From Geotrypetes seraphini (lineage: Eukaryota > Chordata > Amphibia > Gymnophiona > Dermophiidae): 64,000 nt of DNA. The notes beneath the pieces were generated by a model, which was not told the origin of the DNA, did not search any database, and worked only from the letters and a program-made list of their open reading frames with translations. This document shows, one piece after another, positions 11,363 through 23,879 of this stretch. The stretch lies in assembly GCF_902459505.1 (NCBI RefSeq), contig NC_047096.1, forward strand, positions 11,222,001-11,286,000, given 5' to 3'. Each line of letters opens with the position of its first letter. Position 1 is the first letter of the stretch. Position numbers and translations under genes: made by a program.

Positions 11363-12278
11363 CAGTGGCGTACCTAGGGTATGTGACACCCGGGTCTGAT
11401 CATTTTTTAACACACACCCCCATATAAAAAATATTTTTAGTAATTTTATATATTTAATTTTATAGTCCACACCCGCGCCCCCCCCAAAGCTCAGAATGAG
11501 TTACAGTTTAATAAAATAAAATTATTTTCTACCATTTCTTGTCTGGTCATTTTATTATTCAAATCATGTTGGTCCCAAACTCTGGTTTCTGTTTGTCTTC
11601 TGTTAACTCGCTCGCCAGGGTCTCCTGCTCATTTGATGTTTTTTTCTTTTTGTGCTCACCATCCATCTTCCATCTCTGTACCTTCCCTTCCATTGCCATA
11701 TTCAACATTTCTATTTCTTTCCCTCTGTCTACCATCACTCTCTCTCTCTCTCTCTTTTCCTGCCTTGTGCCCTAGGTCAAATCTCTCTATTTCCTTCCAT
11801 GCAGCATCTCTCCCTTCCACCCCTCCATTATCATGTGCAACATTTCTTTCTCTCTCCCCATGCACCATCTCTCCCTGCCCTCCACCCTATGTCCAACATT
11901 TCTCCTTCTCAGCAATTTTCCATCCCTCTCTCCCTCCTGTCCCCTGTGTAGCATGTTTGTGGCCTACTCCACCAGGACTTCTTTCTACTGTGTCATCAGT
12001 GATGCAGCAGAGGGAATGCCCCAGCAGAATAGGCCACAAACAGCCTGTTCACAGCAGCTGCTTCTGACAGCCTATTCACTGCTGCCCGGAGATGTACGTC
12101 AGTTCTGTCAACTCACTGCTATGCTGGGTCCTGCCTACTTCCTGCTTCCATGAAAGCAGGACCCGACAGAAAGGAAGACCCAACATCGGAACTGCCGGAA
12201 GGGGAAGTTCCCGAACCATGAGTCCAATGTCATGGTCTGCTGCACCAGGGCGGACTGCCCCCCCTTGGTACGCCACTA
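11363..12278. mobile_element. hAT-type non-autonomous element, 916 bp, with 8-bp target duplication
   Basis: Termini CAGTGGCGTACCTAGGG and inverse CCTTGGTACGCCACTA are flanked by CAGACGGA (11355-11362) and CAGATGGA (12279-12286). The interior is pyrimidine-rich on the + strand, which creates several overlapping open frames without protein-like composition. Confidence 0.8.
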
Positions 12279-12344
12279 CAGATGGATAAGGCAGAAATTA
12301 AAAGGAGATGGAAGGTTGCCTTTGTAAAACAAAATTGTTCAGAT

Positions 12345-12475
12345 CACAGCTCACTTAATCCCCTCATTGCCCAAGGTACACTAGATAGAGTTTGAGCCCA
12401 CCAGGACAGATAGGGAAATATGATAAAGTACCTGAATGTAAAATCACTTAGGATATAAGTGATAAATAAATCATA
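12345..12475 (+). mobile_element. tRNA-SINE tail fragment
   Basis: CACTTAATCCCCTCATTGCCC, TTTGAGCCCACCAGGACAGA and AGTACCTGAATGTAAA match the body of the SINE at 25.8 kb. The tRNA head is missing. Confidence 0.65.
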
Positions 12476-12479
12476 CATT

Positions 12480-13870
12480 TTCTCTTACCCACCTTGGCTC
12501 ATATAATTCCATCCCACCCTTGCTTCTTCCTTCTGCACCCCTAGAAGCAACTACAGTTCCTTCCAGCAAGACATGATGGTCTGACGTCATGGTCCTGTAC
12601 AACTGATAGCGGCCATCCACCTATACCTCTTCCCCTCTAAGCTCCCCTGCCTCCAGTTTTTTGCAAAGTAAAATGACCTGCAGCATCATCCCTCTACAAG
12701 TAGTAACTCTGGCTTTATTTCTGAAAGGTCATACTCCCAGTCATAGAAATGATTCCCTGAACTATGATTCCATAATACAAGTTTCAAGTTTAACAATCAT
12801 TGGTTTGCACAAATCAATAAAAATAGGGTTAACAAAGGACTATGAAGAGAGAGATACTTGGTAAACATTTTGTGCTCAAAAAGGTGATAACATTTGAAAT
12901 TCTCGTCAATGAATCTATTACCTGTTTGCAGCTCCAGCCTCAATAACGAAGTGTCCTTGAGCTCCACTATTACACATTATTGTGACAGATCTGCTTATCC
13001 CAATTCCAGCAGCAAAGTTACAATATTTTATCAGCATGGACAAAGTCAGCCAAGCTTGAGCATCAATGGCCAATTAATGCCACTCAGCAGCTGTTAAGGA
13101 TAATCGCTTATCCCCCCCCCCACCCCTCCGCTAACGGGGCATGAAGTGCTGTCCTTATAACTGCAAAAACAGACAGAAATTAAATCACAAAACACGCCTG
13201 GAAATATGAAACATATTTTGATAAGCCATGCGTGGATTTTGTAGCATCATCCAATAGCTTTGACAAGTTCTTCTCTGCTCATTTCTATATTTTCTTCCTC
13301 CGTCACAGCCCTCCTTGCAGGTGGTAGTTACAGCTGTGTCTGGATGGGCCATGGGCCCCCTCCTACCTTAGAATCAGGCTCATCCATCTCTGAGACAGCA
13401 GCACTGGCTAATATAAGGAGAACCGGAGATGGTGTCAATATATTGGCAACTTATTGGCAGTAAACAGGCAATATATGAAATAGCAATGACAACGCTGAGA
13501 TAAGTATTCAGTTGTCAAATTCTTTCTCAAACTATTAGAGAGATGTACCCATGAGTTTATAATTATTTAAAATATTAAAAAAGCTAAAAACAATTTAAAA
13601 TTATATATATATAAAAAATATTTAAAGTGAATTGAACAAAATCTCAGGTTTTTTGGCCGATGATTGGAGCAAGGAGCAGCTACGTTGATGTTTCAGTCTA
13701 TGATAGGACTGCGCGTAGGCTCCTATTCTGAGGCCTTTTCCTGAGCAGCTAGAATTATAAGAGAGTATTTTCTGGATGCATCTTCTCTGAAAGTGGTATT
13801 TGTTATTATTTTGGTATAGTGTCAATATATGCACGGTCATCCTGAGGATTGTGTAGGGCAGAGAGTGCAA
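12480..13870. other. No gene seen
   Basis: Unremarkable sequence with a C-run at 13110-13124 and an AT-rich stretch at 13560-13625. The short frames lack any recognised family. Confidence 0.55.
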
Positions 13871-13884
13871 GGGAAACAGAAATG

Positions 13885-14400
13885 CATAAATCACTAAGCT
13901 CACCGATCATGTCCCAACCAGTTTGTGAGCCTTCTCCGACCCCGACCCGATTCACTAACCTTCTGCCCGATCCGATCCGCGCATGCAAATGAGGGGAAGT
14001 GGCGTGCATAAGTAGGAAGGCAGCGATTCACTAAACAGAAGAAGGAACACCGATTGGGCTTGCTGATCCAAACTGTCCTTTCCGACTCTCCTGTTTTCTG
14101 CTGCCCTGCCTCTCTGCAAGGCTGTTGTTTTAACCCACGGGTTTAAAGCGTGTTCTGTTCCATAAATGATTCCTTTCGGGAGCTGCAATGTTGACCTGTC
14201 CCTATGCCACCCCTCCCCTTTGTTTTGTACCGACTAGCCAACCAGGATGGTCTGCGCATGCATCGCAATTGCTCTGCAGCGATCTGTGGGGTGTGCGTCC
14301 GATCAGATAATTAGCATGAGGACTCTTTGGTGAATCAGTTGCCCGAAAAGATTCAGCCAAGGATCACCCAACAACGAAGAGGTTAGTGAATCTAGGCCTA
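13885..14400. repeat. Dispersed repeat with GATTCACTAA-type ends
   Basis: TCACTAAGCTCACCGATC on the left and GGTTAGTGAATCTAGGCC on the right, with GCGCATGCAAATG / CTGCGCATGCATCGC inside, suggest a fold-back element. Related text occurs near 18700-18790 and 49360-49480. Superfamily not assigned. Confidence 0.4.
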
Positions 14401-14913
14401 TATCAGTAGAGATCCTTAGCTTATTCCAGGCCTTCCCTCACCTCCACATCTCTAGAAATCATCCCTACTTATCTCAAGCCTTCCACTCCCCTATCACTCA
14501 GGATTTCCCCTCAACTCCCCATCATTAGGGATCATCCTACTTTTCTCAAGCCTTCCACTCACTTCCCTATCACTCAGAGTATCTGTGCTTATCCAAGGCT
14601 TTCCCCTCAACTCCCCATCACTAGGGATCCACAGTGTTTATCCCAGGATTCCTCGTCACTGTGGTTTCTCTGTGCTTATTTACGCTTTCCTTATATGCCA
14701 TCGCAAGTTTTATCTTTACAAATCCCATGCATTCCATGCATTCACCATCCTCTCTTTAAAAAAAAAAAAAAAAGTGGGCATCCGACAGAAGACAAGAATA
14801 ATTATATTATACGTGTCCATGGTACATTGGGATGTAAGGGACAAGAGAAATAAAAGCAGCCTTCCTCGCAAGGTGGCTATGCTCTAGCCACTGCTTGCCC
14901 TGGATCAGTAGTA

Positions 14914-16110
14914 TGGAATGTTGCTACTCTTTGGGTTTTGGCCAGGTACTAGTGATATGGATTGGGCACAGTGAGGACAGGATACTGGGCTTCATGGACC
15001 ATTGGTCTGACCCAGCATGGCTGTTCTTATGCTCTTACGTGTGCCACATATAGGATAATCAAGCTCTTGTAACATCACTGATGAAGGTGGCGCTGATGGT
15101 GGAATAAGGCGTTATGACATCGCAATCTCAGCTCTGGAATGTTGCTCTCATTGGGGTTCCAGAATCTGGCTAGTCTTTGAGATACTGGAATGTTGCTACT
15201 TTTGGGTTTTGGCCAGGTACTAGTGATTTGGATTGGGCACAGTGAGGACAGGATACTGGTCTACATGGACCATTGGCCTGACTCAGCAAGGCTGTTCTTA
15301 TGCTCTTACATGTGCCACATATAGGATAATCAAGCTCTTGTAACATCACTGATGAAGGTGGCGCTGATGGTGGAATAAGGCATTATGACATCGCAATCTC
15401 AGCTCTGGAATGTTGCTCTCATTGGGGTTCCAGAATCTGGCTAGTCTTTGAGATACTGGAATGTTGCTACTTTTGGGTTTTGGCCAGGTACTAGTGATTT
15501 GGATTGGGCACAGTGAGGACAGGATACTGGTCTACATGGACCATTGGCCTGACTCAGCAAGGCTGTTCTTATGCTCTTACGTGTGCCACATATAGGATAA
15601 TCAAGCTCTTGTAACATCACTGATGAAGGTGGCGCTGATGGTGGAATAAGGCATTATGACATCGCAATCTCAGCTCTGGAATGTTGCTCTCATTGGGGTT
15701 CCAGAATCTGGCTAGTCTTTGAGATACTGGAATGTTGCTACTTTTGGGTTTTGGCCAGGTACTAGTGATTTGGATTGGGCACAGTGAGGACAGGATACTG
15801 GTCTACATGGACCATTGGCCTGACTCAGCAAGGCTGTTCTTATGCTCTTACGTGTGCCACATATAGGATAATCAAGCTCTTGTAACATCACTGATGAAGG
15901 TGGCGCTAATGGTGGAATAAGGCATTATGACATCGCAATCTCAGCTCTGGAATGTTGCTCTCATTGGGGTTCCAGAATCTGGCTAGTCTTTGAGATACTG
16001 GAATGTTGCTACTTTTGGGTTTTGGCCAGGTACTAGGGACCTAGATTGGCCACCGTGAGCTTGATGGACCATTAGTCTGACCCAGTAAGGCTATTCTTAT
16101 GTTCTTATGT
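14914..16110. repeat. 271-bp tandem array, about four full units plus a partial
   Basis: The phrase TGGAATGTTGCTACT recurs at 14914, 15186, 15457, 15728 and 15999, a 271-bp step (272 for the first). Units 2-4 are almost identical; the first is slightly diverged and the fifth is partial, ending in repeated TTCTTATG. Each unit contains GGACCATTGGTCTGA...TTCTTATGCTCTTAC, which is the 3' tail of the CR1 LINEs elsewhere in this window. No coding content. Confidence 0.92.
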
Positions 16111-16114
16111 TCTC

Positions 16115-16980
16115 TTACAGCAATATTTTTCCTGCCAACAAAGCCTGCTGGAACATTGACACGACTGACTAAATTCAAGATTACGGCTGTCTCGCTTGCC
16201 TTTTATTAAAACTGGATTTATAGCATCTTACAAATGCTTCAGTCAGCAGTTGTAGCATGTGTTATTCAGGAAGAGACATTATAAGATGGATTTACTTTTC
16301 CAGTGCTGCACTGGTGAAGATAGATAGTATTATATGGTCATTTTATTGCACAGGTGTAGATTTTGGATTTAATTATCTTTCCCAACACAAGCTCAAGGTG
16401 AGTTACATTTCAGATAAAGGACATATTTCCCTTCCCCAGGGAGCAATTTTTAAAAGCGCCACTGAAATGTAAGTGTGACAAACAAGCGCACTTAGCACTA
16501 ATTCGATAACAGTTTTAATGCATGTTATTGTGACTTAACGTAGGTTCCATCGTCTGTGGGGGCCTATTTACTACATGAGCGCAAAATTTAGCACACATCT
16601 ATGCCCTTTAGTAAATGAAAGATCCCAAAAAGCATCAGCAGGATGGGAACCCAGGCTTTCCTGGGTCTCGCTGTTCCTCTAGTCCTAGAATCTTGGAAAT
16701 GGGTCAGAGAGAGAGAATAAAACTCCTGAGGTGATAAACCCCACTCCTCTGGGAAAACAGCCAGAGAACGTGCAGCATTTCGGATTCCTTAGCCAATCTT
16801 TCTTTTTTTAATGAAGAAAAACAACAAAACTGGATCCACCAAACAATGGCGAGACTATGAGCTTTCCTCCAGGAACTTATGCAAACCTATTTTTAAACTA
16901 CCGTAACCACATCCTCCATAGCTTAGCTTTTTGTTGCGTGAAAATAAAACCTCCTATTCGTTTTAAAAGTATTTCCATGT
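16115..16980. other. No gene seen
   Basis: AT-rich sequence without recognised features. GAGGACCAGATTCTATAAATGG at about 16990 begins a dispersed repeat of the GATTCTATAAA type. Confidence 0.55.
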
Positions 16981-17107
16981 AACTTTATTGAGGACCAGAT
17001 TCTATAAATGGTGCCTAAGTGCACCTACATTGTAGGCGCTGCTTGGCGCAGTTGTCAAACAACCATTAGACGCCACTTATAGAATCCTGCTTAGCGGCGC
17101 TTAGGTG

Positions 17108-17998
17108 GCTCGGCCCAAAACTAGACCAACTACCCACCTCCGTCCCACTACCCTCTGGCTCCACTCTACAGCTTGAGTTTTTGAGCAACGTTCTGGGCGT
17201 CATCATTGATTCCACTTTGTCCTTCAACGACCACCTCCAATCTTTGGAAAGAAATGCTTTTTCTGCCTTCATATGCTGAGGAAAATTAGATCCTGCTTCC
17301 ATCAAAACCATTTTACCGTCCTTGTCCAATCCATCATCCTTTCCAGATTAGACTACTGCAACTCTATCTAGTTAAGCCTAACTAAGAAAAACCTTCACAA
17401 ACTTCAGCGGATTCAGAATGCCGCAGCCAAGCTCATCTTCGCTAAAAGTAAATTTGACCATGTTTCTCCACTCCTGTCCAAACTTCACTGCCTCCCGATA
17501 ACCGCCAGGGTCCACTTTAAATGTGCCTGTCTAGCTTTCAAGATCCTACACGGTATCCTCCCTCCCTTTATCCCTCTTACTTGGAATTCTTCAAACCCTA
17601 ATACCATCAGACCCCTCCACAAATTAAAACTTTCCTTCCCCTCGCTAAAAGGCATTTCCCATTCAGGAAAGTTAGGGACCTCCCTCCCCTTCAAAATCAC
17701 TGAGCTCTGGAACAACCTTACCTCCCCTCTTCGGAACTTGAGCTCTCTCCAAGTTTTCCGCAAACATCTGAAAACCTGGCTTTTCTCAAAAATGTAAGCC
17801 ACTCTCCAACTCTGGTATCCCAAGTCCTCAAAATCTCTTCATATCTAGCTTCCCTAGTCCTCTAAACATTCTTCATTCTTTGACCTCTAACCCTTTATTG
17901 TAGTTCCTTCCTACTACATCTCCTGTAAACCGCACCGAGCTCTGCGAACGTGGAGAAGATGTGGTATACAAACCTAAGGATTAGATTAGATTAGATGC
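17108..17998 (+). mobile_element. L2-type LINE 3' fragment, decayed
   Basis: It is nucleotide-similar to the 7.99-9.18 kb copy from the LEFLSKVLG region to the end (KLDYCNSI, HVSPLLSKLH, LKTWLFSKM equivalents), but frames are broken by several stops and shifts. The tail is GATTA repeated at 17975-17994. It interrupts a GATTCTATAAA-type repeat (16990-17107). Confidence 0.8.
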
Positions 17999-17999
17999 C

Positions 18000-18150
18000 A
18001 GTATATTTATTTATTTATTTTGATTTCTATCCCGTTCTCCCAGAAGCTCAGAACTGGTTACAAGTAGACATTCACAATCGTTTGAAAACAGACTAGTCAT
18101 GACAACAAATAGGTTACAGTAGACAATAACAGAGCTTATTCTAGAGACCA
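18000..18150 (-). mobile_element. LINE or SINE 3' tail
   Basis: TTTATTTATTTATTTTGATTTC with CCGTTCTCCCAGAAGCTCAGAAC, the reverse of the GTTCTGAGCTC...GAACGG tail shared by the SINE and L2 elements. Confidence 0.5.
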
Positions 18151-18944
18151 GGTTTTAATTGGCCGAATGTACTGGTGCCTAACTCAGACGCCTAATGGTG
18201 TCAAAGTCAACCATGCCTATTCTCTGCCCCTAACCACTCCTACTTTTCAGGTAAGCATCACTATGAGCTTGGTGCCAAACTCTTAATTGGTTATTTTAAT
18301 TTTTGATTGGCTGAAAAGTGGCATGGTCAATTACCATGCCAATTAAGCTAATTAAAAAGCGCAAATTCCGAAGTTAGGCGAATTGATTAACCCATTCTCA
18401 GGATTTTGTAGACATCTATCATATCCCCCCCCCCAGCTGTGTATATAAGCCAGTATACTGGCTAAGGGCAATTCTGCAAATATGCAAACCATCTTACATA
18501 GCCCACATAAGTGAAAGTTGGCTATTTTGTGAGTGGTCCGGGGCTGGAGTTGGCACTTACACAGTTAAGTGCCGATATTCAGCACTTAACCGCGACACTG
18601 GATGGTCATAACAGCAACATAAAAGTCAGTCCTATCTTTATGCAGTGCTGATTAAGCTGTTAAGCATTAAATATCACACTTAACTGCATAAGAGAGTGGA
18701 CTAGATTCACAAAGCAAACCGATCGTGTACCGATCGGTGTGCGATCTCTTTACTATCAAATTTCCATCCGGCCTGATTCACTTAGCTCTCCTGTCATCCG
18801 CTTCGAATCCGTGGCTTCACAAATTTTTTGGTGTCTGTCTTCCACGTGTTCATACACAAATTCTCTGTCACCACACCCCAACACATAAATGTATTTGCAT
18901 CCACATCATATAATTCAGTGATTGAGTATACATTTTTTCACTAG

Positions 18945-19012
18945 GACCCCTGATGAAGACATGTTGATCGAAACATGGACTGTGCTGGGTCCCACAATCT
19001 GTAAAAAGTGGT
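18945..19012. repeat. Hairpin-prone dispersed motif
   Basis: GGACCCCTGATGAAG ... CGAAACATGG ... GCTGGGTCC: outer GGACCC and GGGTCC pair. A related motif (CCAGAGGAAGG ... CGAAACACG ... GTGTCGGG) lies in the inverted repeat at 58.8 kb. Confidence 0.45.
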
Positions 19013-19239
19013 CTATTTGTACGCAACAAATTGTTTGTTTGTCCAAATAAACTTTGCCTGCATCTTGTACGTCCGTCTGCAGTTTTTCCTCTTGTCTTTG
19101 TTTCTCTGGTTATAGAAGTAAACCTAAACTTCACTAGTAATCATGGGAACTTTGACCTACTGTACATATTGGAGCTCCAGACATCACCACCTCAGTTTCT
19201 CTGTGAAAACATATAAAACAGAGAGCCTGCATTCAACTC

Positions 19240-19422
19240 GTTAATAGCAACAAGACATTCAAGACAAAGTTAGACAAGTTCCTGCTGAACCAGAACGTAC
19301 GCAGGTAAGGCTAGACTCAATTAGGGCACTGGTCTTTGACCTAAGGGCTGCCGCGTGAGTAGACTGCTGGGCACGATGGACCACTGGTCTGATCCGGCAG
19401 CGGCAATTTTTAGGTTCTTATC
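19240..19422 (+). mobile_element. CR1 3' end fragment
   Basis: TTCAAGACAAAGTTAGACAAGTTCCTG through GACCACTGGTCTGATCC to TTTTTAGGTTCTTA matches the 3' end of the CR1 family seen in reverse at 19.86 and 48.78 kb. Confidence 0.7.
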
Positions 19423-19854
19423 TAGCTAGACCTACCTCCAGTTCGGCTTCATATCTGGGTAAGGAACGGAGACAAGTTTTGTATCCCTGCGCAACGATCT
19501 CCATGAAAAGCAGGACAGAGAATCTGCCCCGATACTAGCGCCGATGGATTTCTCAGCAGCCTTCAACACTGTGGACCACAATGGTCACGCTTGCACAACT
19601 ACTGGAAACAGGTTCTTCATGGTTCAAATCCCATCTTTCAAATAATAGGTTCTATTAAGTGAAACCGCGTCGTCACCTTGAGTACTGGACTGTGAAGGAC
19701 CACATGAATCTATATTATCGCCTTTTTTCTTTAATATCTAGCTGAGCTGTTTTGATTAATGGACTCAAAATTCTATATCTGCTATATGCTGAGGATGTGC
19801 AGTCACTCATATACATTATACCAGATCTAGCCACAGCTCCGAGTACATAAGAAC

Positions 19855-20640
19855 ATAAGAATTGCCGCTGCTGGGTCAGACCAGTGGTCCATCGTGCCCA
19901 GCAGTCCGTTCACGTGGTGGCCCTCCGGTCAAAGACCAGCGCCCTGAGACTAGCCCTACCTGCGTGCGTTCCGGTTCAGCAAGAACTTGTCTAACTTTGT
20001 CTTGAATCCCTGGAGGGTGTTTTCCCCTATGACAGAATCCGGAAGAGCGTTCCAGTTTTCTACCACTCTCTGGGTGAAGAAAAACTTCCTTACGTTTGTG
20101 CAGAATCTATCCCCTTTCAACTTTAGAGAGTGCCCTCTCATTCTCCCTACCCTGGAGGGTGAACAACCTGTCCTTGTCTACTAAGTCTATCCCCTTCAGT
20201 ACCTTGAATGTTTCGATCATGTCCCCTCTCAATCTCCTCTGTTCGAGGGAGAAGAGGCCTAGTTTCTCTAATCTTTCGCTGTACAGCAACAACTCCAGTA
20301 CCTTAACCATCTTAGTTGCTCTTCTCTGGACCCTTTCGAGTAGTACTGTGTTTTTCTTCATGTACGGCGACTAGTGCTGGACACAGTACTCAAAATGAGG
20401 GTGCACCATGGCCCGGTACAGCGGCATGATACCTCTATGACCTGTTCGTGATCCCCTTCTTTATCATTCCTAGCATTCTGTTCGCCCTTTTCGCCGCCGC
20501 CACACATTGCGAGGACGGCTTCATCGACTTGTCGATAAGAACTCCCAAGTCTCTTTCCTGGGGGGTCTCTCCAAGTACCGCCCTGGACATCCTGTATTCG
20601 TGCATGAGATTTTTGATTGAATGCCTGTCCTATAGCAACT
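19855..20640 (-). mobile_element. CR1-type LINE, 3' ~780 bp
   Basis: On the - strand the frames give ERVQRRATKMVKVLE, LEKLGLFSLEQRRLRGDMIETFKVLKGIDLVDKDRLFTL and KLKGDRFCTNVRKFFFTQRVVENWNALPDSV, the CR1 ORF2 C-terminus. The 3' tail reads TTCTTATGTTCTTATG at 19866-19851. Frames are shifted once near 20120; 5' truncated. Confidence 0.85.
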
Positions 20641-20689
20641 CAGAATGGGCAAAACCCAATAAACTCTGTCTGAAACCCAGGTATAGTGG

Positions 20690-20905
20690 TGTAGCGAGAG
20701 TGAGAGGCGCCCCTCCCGCCCTCTTCTCTGCCCTCCAACCCCTTCCCTGCACTCCTTTAACATTCCCGGCATGGGCAGCAACCCCAACCTGCTGCTTGCG
20801 TTAGCACTGACTCTTCCTCTTATGTCACTTCCTAGGCGCGGGTTCAGGAAGTGATGTCAGAGGAAGAGCTGACATGAGCAGCAGGTTGGGGTTGCTTTAC
20901 TGACT
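20690..20905. mobile_element. hAT-type element end (AGTGGTGTAGCG), truncated
   Basis: The left terminus resembles that at 2361 (CAGTGGCGTAGT). Its GC-rich interior also carries short inverted pieces (GAAGTGA/TCACTTC). The right terminus is not found. Confidence 0.4.
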
Positions 20906-21021
20906 ACTTGACCAGCCTCTCTTAACTTTTCCAGATATTTTTGCCTGTCTCCTTCTTTCTGCATTGACCCCAGAGGAGGACTCTTATCCCGCAAAGAGCA
21001 GGCCTCAACAATCAGCTAAGG

Positions 21022-21189
21022 CAGGGGTGGGCAACGAGGGCCGCAATCCAGTCGGATTTTTAGGAGTTTCCCAAAGAATATGCATGAGATCTACTCGCAT
21101 ACAATTAGAGGCAATGCATGCAAATAGATCTCATGCATATTCATTGGGGGAAATCCTGACTGGATTGCGGCCCTCGTTGCCCACCCCTG
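21022..21189. mobile_element. hAT-type palindromic miniature element, 168 bp
   Basis: Near-perfect inverted halves: CAGGGGTGGGCAACGAGGG pairs with CCCTCGTTGCCCACCCCTG. Flanks AGCTAAGG (21014-21021) and AGCTATGG (21190-21197) are an 8-bp target duplication with one mismatch. Confidence 0.88.
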
Positions 21190-21199
21190 AGCTATGGGG

Positions 21200-23250
21200 T
21201 CATTTACTAAAGTTAGCACACTATCTGCCACAGGGCCCAATAAATTCCTATGGATCTTGCAGCAGATAGTATGTTAGCATGTGCTTTTAGCAATGGCCCC
21301 CTTAGTCTATAAGGTACTACCAGTCACTCTGTCCTTTTGTGAATTTTTACAATTCAAGCCACAGCTCATTGATGAGAAAAAGAAGTGCACAAGCCAATAG
21401 TACACCTGAATTTTGGCAGCAACAGTCTACTCTTCTCTATTACCCGGTTTCAGTGCAGTGTGAATAAACTGGAAGCAATGTCCAATCAGTATGTAAAAAT
21501 TAACAGTGGATGAAGCTGGGGGGACGTGGAAAATTTGTCCCTGTGTCATTCTCTATTTTAGGTACAGCTGGAGGGCTGTTGTTTAAAGTCCATTGCACTG
21601 ACCACTAGGCTGTCTCTGCTCCACAGGGACATTTTTGGGACCATTATTGTATGAAAGATGCTAAATGTTTTGTGCTTGCTTTTGTGATGTTCATATTTTG
21701 AACATTTCATTTTGGAAAATGGTTACTCATTTTAGACAATTTCAGCGCTAAAATATCCTCATGTATTTTTGAACAGGAAATTCTAACATTTCCACTAAAT
21801 AGCCTAGAATTCGTGCCACGAGGGGTCCTTGAACTCCTAATGCAACTTCCAACATTTGTTTTGCTAATGATGGCGTCGCATGCAGAAATTAAAACAATTT
21901 TAAAAAATTAACAAATAAAAACCTGCTTGTTTCCATCCCCAAATAAACGGTTAACAGAAGCAAGTTCTCACTTTGAATCAGCAGCTGAAATCTAGGCAAA
22001 TCTTGTGACCCCCTTCTTAACTCCACCTCTTACACGTCTCCATTGATGTAACCATGACAACTTCCTCATCATTTACCACTCTTTGTCAAGGTCAAGTACT
22101 AGAGATGCTGAAACATGTCTTATGGCTCGGGAGGGGGTCCCTTATACAGCAAGCTCCTGTGGGAACAAATGGTTCCTCTGCAGGATCCTCTTCTGATGCT
22201 CGGATGTGTTTCTACAAAGTAATCATGTCCGATGCGCGTGCTGTCCTCCTCTTCACTCAGAGAAGCTCAGGTTGAAAAATCATAGGGCTGCAGTTCTGTA
22301 AGCACAGTTGATTTCCTCTGTATCTTTTCTGGCTCCTTCCTAGAATATAGAGTGATTACAGAACTCATAAACCAATACGAAGGGCTTCTCTGAGCAACAA
22401 AGAAAAAATTTCAAACAAGAAGGCAAGCAGAGAAAATGGGCAGATATAAGACCTCACGGAAACCAAATTAGAAAGAATGAGTTTAACTGTTAACATCACC
22501 TCTGGAATCATAACCCATGACTAATTTGAAACACAATAATTGCCGTATTTTAAAATTTTACTCAAAGGAAAAAACATTAACAGGAAGCTGAATCATCGTT
22601 TTTTCGATGCCAAATATAACCTGGGTGTTTTAAGCTAAAATATGCAGATTTTTATGGAGGTTCGGAGATTGATGATGAGTGGGGGGGGGGGAGAAGTCCT
22701 GTGAGAAGAATGGGCTGGGGGCTTTACAGGAGGGAAGTGGATGAGGTTGGATTTTTATGCTTTTCTATGTCTTACTGAGGAATGGTAGTAGATCGCCTGT
22801 TAATAAATAAACGTTTAACAAGACTACCTTATAGTTCAAATCTGGTATTTTCTCAATGTGCAACCATACCACATTTTACCCTAGAATGCAATAAAAATCT
22901 TATATTTACAGTTCTGACCTGCTGAAACTTTGGGAAAGTATCTAGCAGTGATTAGATCAATAAATGAGGAGATAAGCTACAGACCTACATTAAAGGAGAT
23001 TTTTTTTTTTTCAATGACCTTAGTTTCTACTTTTAATTCATTTGTATTCAGCAAATGTAGGTCAGTGAAGACTCAGCCTGCTTTAACCCACAGTATATTC
23101 CTGCCCTCTGCTGTTTGTCTTTAGAAATGACCAACATATTTGGACCCTTTAGTTATGTAAAACTAGAACCACTGAGGTGTAGCTGTAGAGCCATTTGAGT
23201 TAGAGTTACAGGTGAGAACTGAAAGTGTTCAAGAGACTGGATTATGAACT
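21200..23250. other. No gene seen
   Basis: About 2 kb of AT-rich sequence. A short stretch near 21526-21560 resembles the end of the 61.2 kb element (CCCTGTGTCATTCTCTA). A G-run lies at 22681-22691. No supported frame. Confidence 0.5.
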
Positions 23251-23264
23251 TTTGCTACATTTCC

Positions 23265-23358
23265 TTTTTTTTTTTTTTTTATTGATTTTCCAAACTACCA
23301 TTGTGCAAACAAACAGTTCCAAAATACATATTACAAGAAAAGCACATTAAACTTATAC
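23265..23358 (-). mobile_element. Short L1-type 3' tail insertion with target duplication
   Basis: A T-run (poly(A) on the - strand) is followed by about 75 bases of LINE-like tail. It is bracketed by TGCTACATTTCC at 23253 and TGCTACGTTTCC at 23359, a 12-bp duplication with one mismatch, as left by target-primed reverse transcription. Confidence 0.6.
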
Positions 23359-23879
23359 TGCTACGTTTCCTCATATGCAAATTATACTGCCAAACTGTTT
23401 ATCTCGATCAGCGATACTTTTTAGTACTATTTATTATTTTCATATACCCCTGCCCTTTGTTCAATCCTTAAATGTCTCTCTTTACTATAAATATTGTAGT
23501 TCCTCCCCCTTTCCATACATTTTTGAGTTAGTCTAATTATGTCTACGTGAGTCTATTGCATGTATATAATCGTGTTCCCCACTTTTATCGATGTACATCG
23601 CTTAGAAATGCTGATAAGCATTAGAATCAAATTTTAAATAAAACTCGAAAACTATCCCCCGCTTTTACTAACGCATAGCACGGGTTTTAGCGCCGGCAGC
23701 GGCAGTAACTGCTCCAGAATAAACCATCTTCTGTTCTCCTACTACTGTTCAAGTAGTATAATTATCAACAATGGATTACACAGGACAATTTTTTTTTTCC
23801 TTGGCGCCTTGGATTTTTTTTACCTGTTCCTGGGGTTATTTGCGGCGCTAATTCAGAAAATTGCATTGGATAAACTGCG

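Noticed and set aside
11539-12289. Cluster of overlapping frames
   Set aside because: All fall inside the 916-bp hAT-type element; the pyrimidine-rich strand gives Ser/Leu/Pro-rich text in several frames at once.
22054-22275. 73-codon frame as a small gene
   Set aside because: No family resemblance, no splice or promoter context; length is expected by chance.
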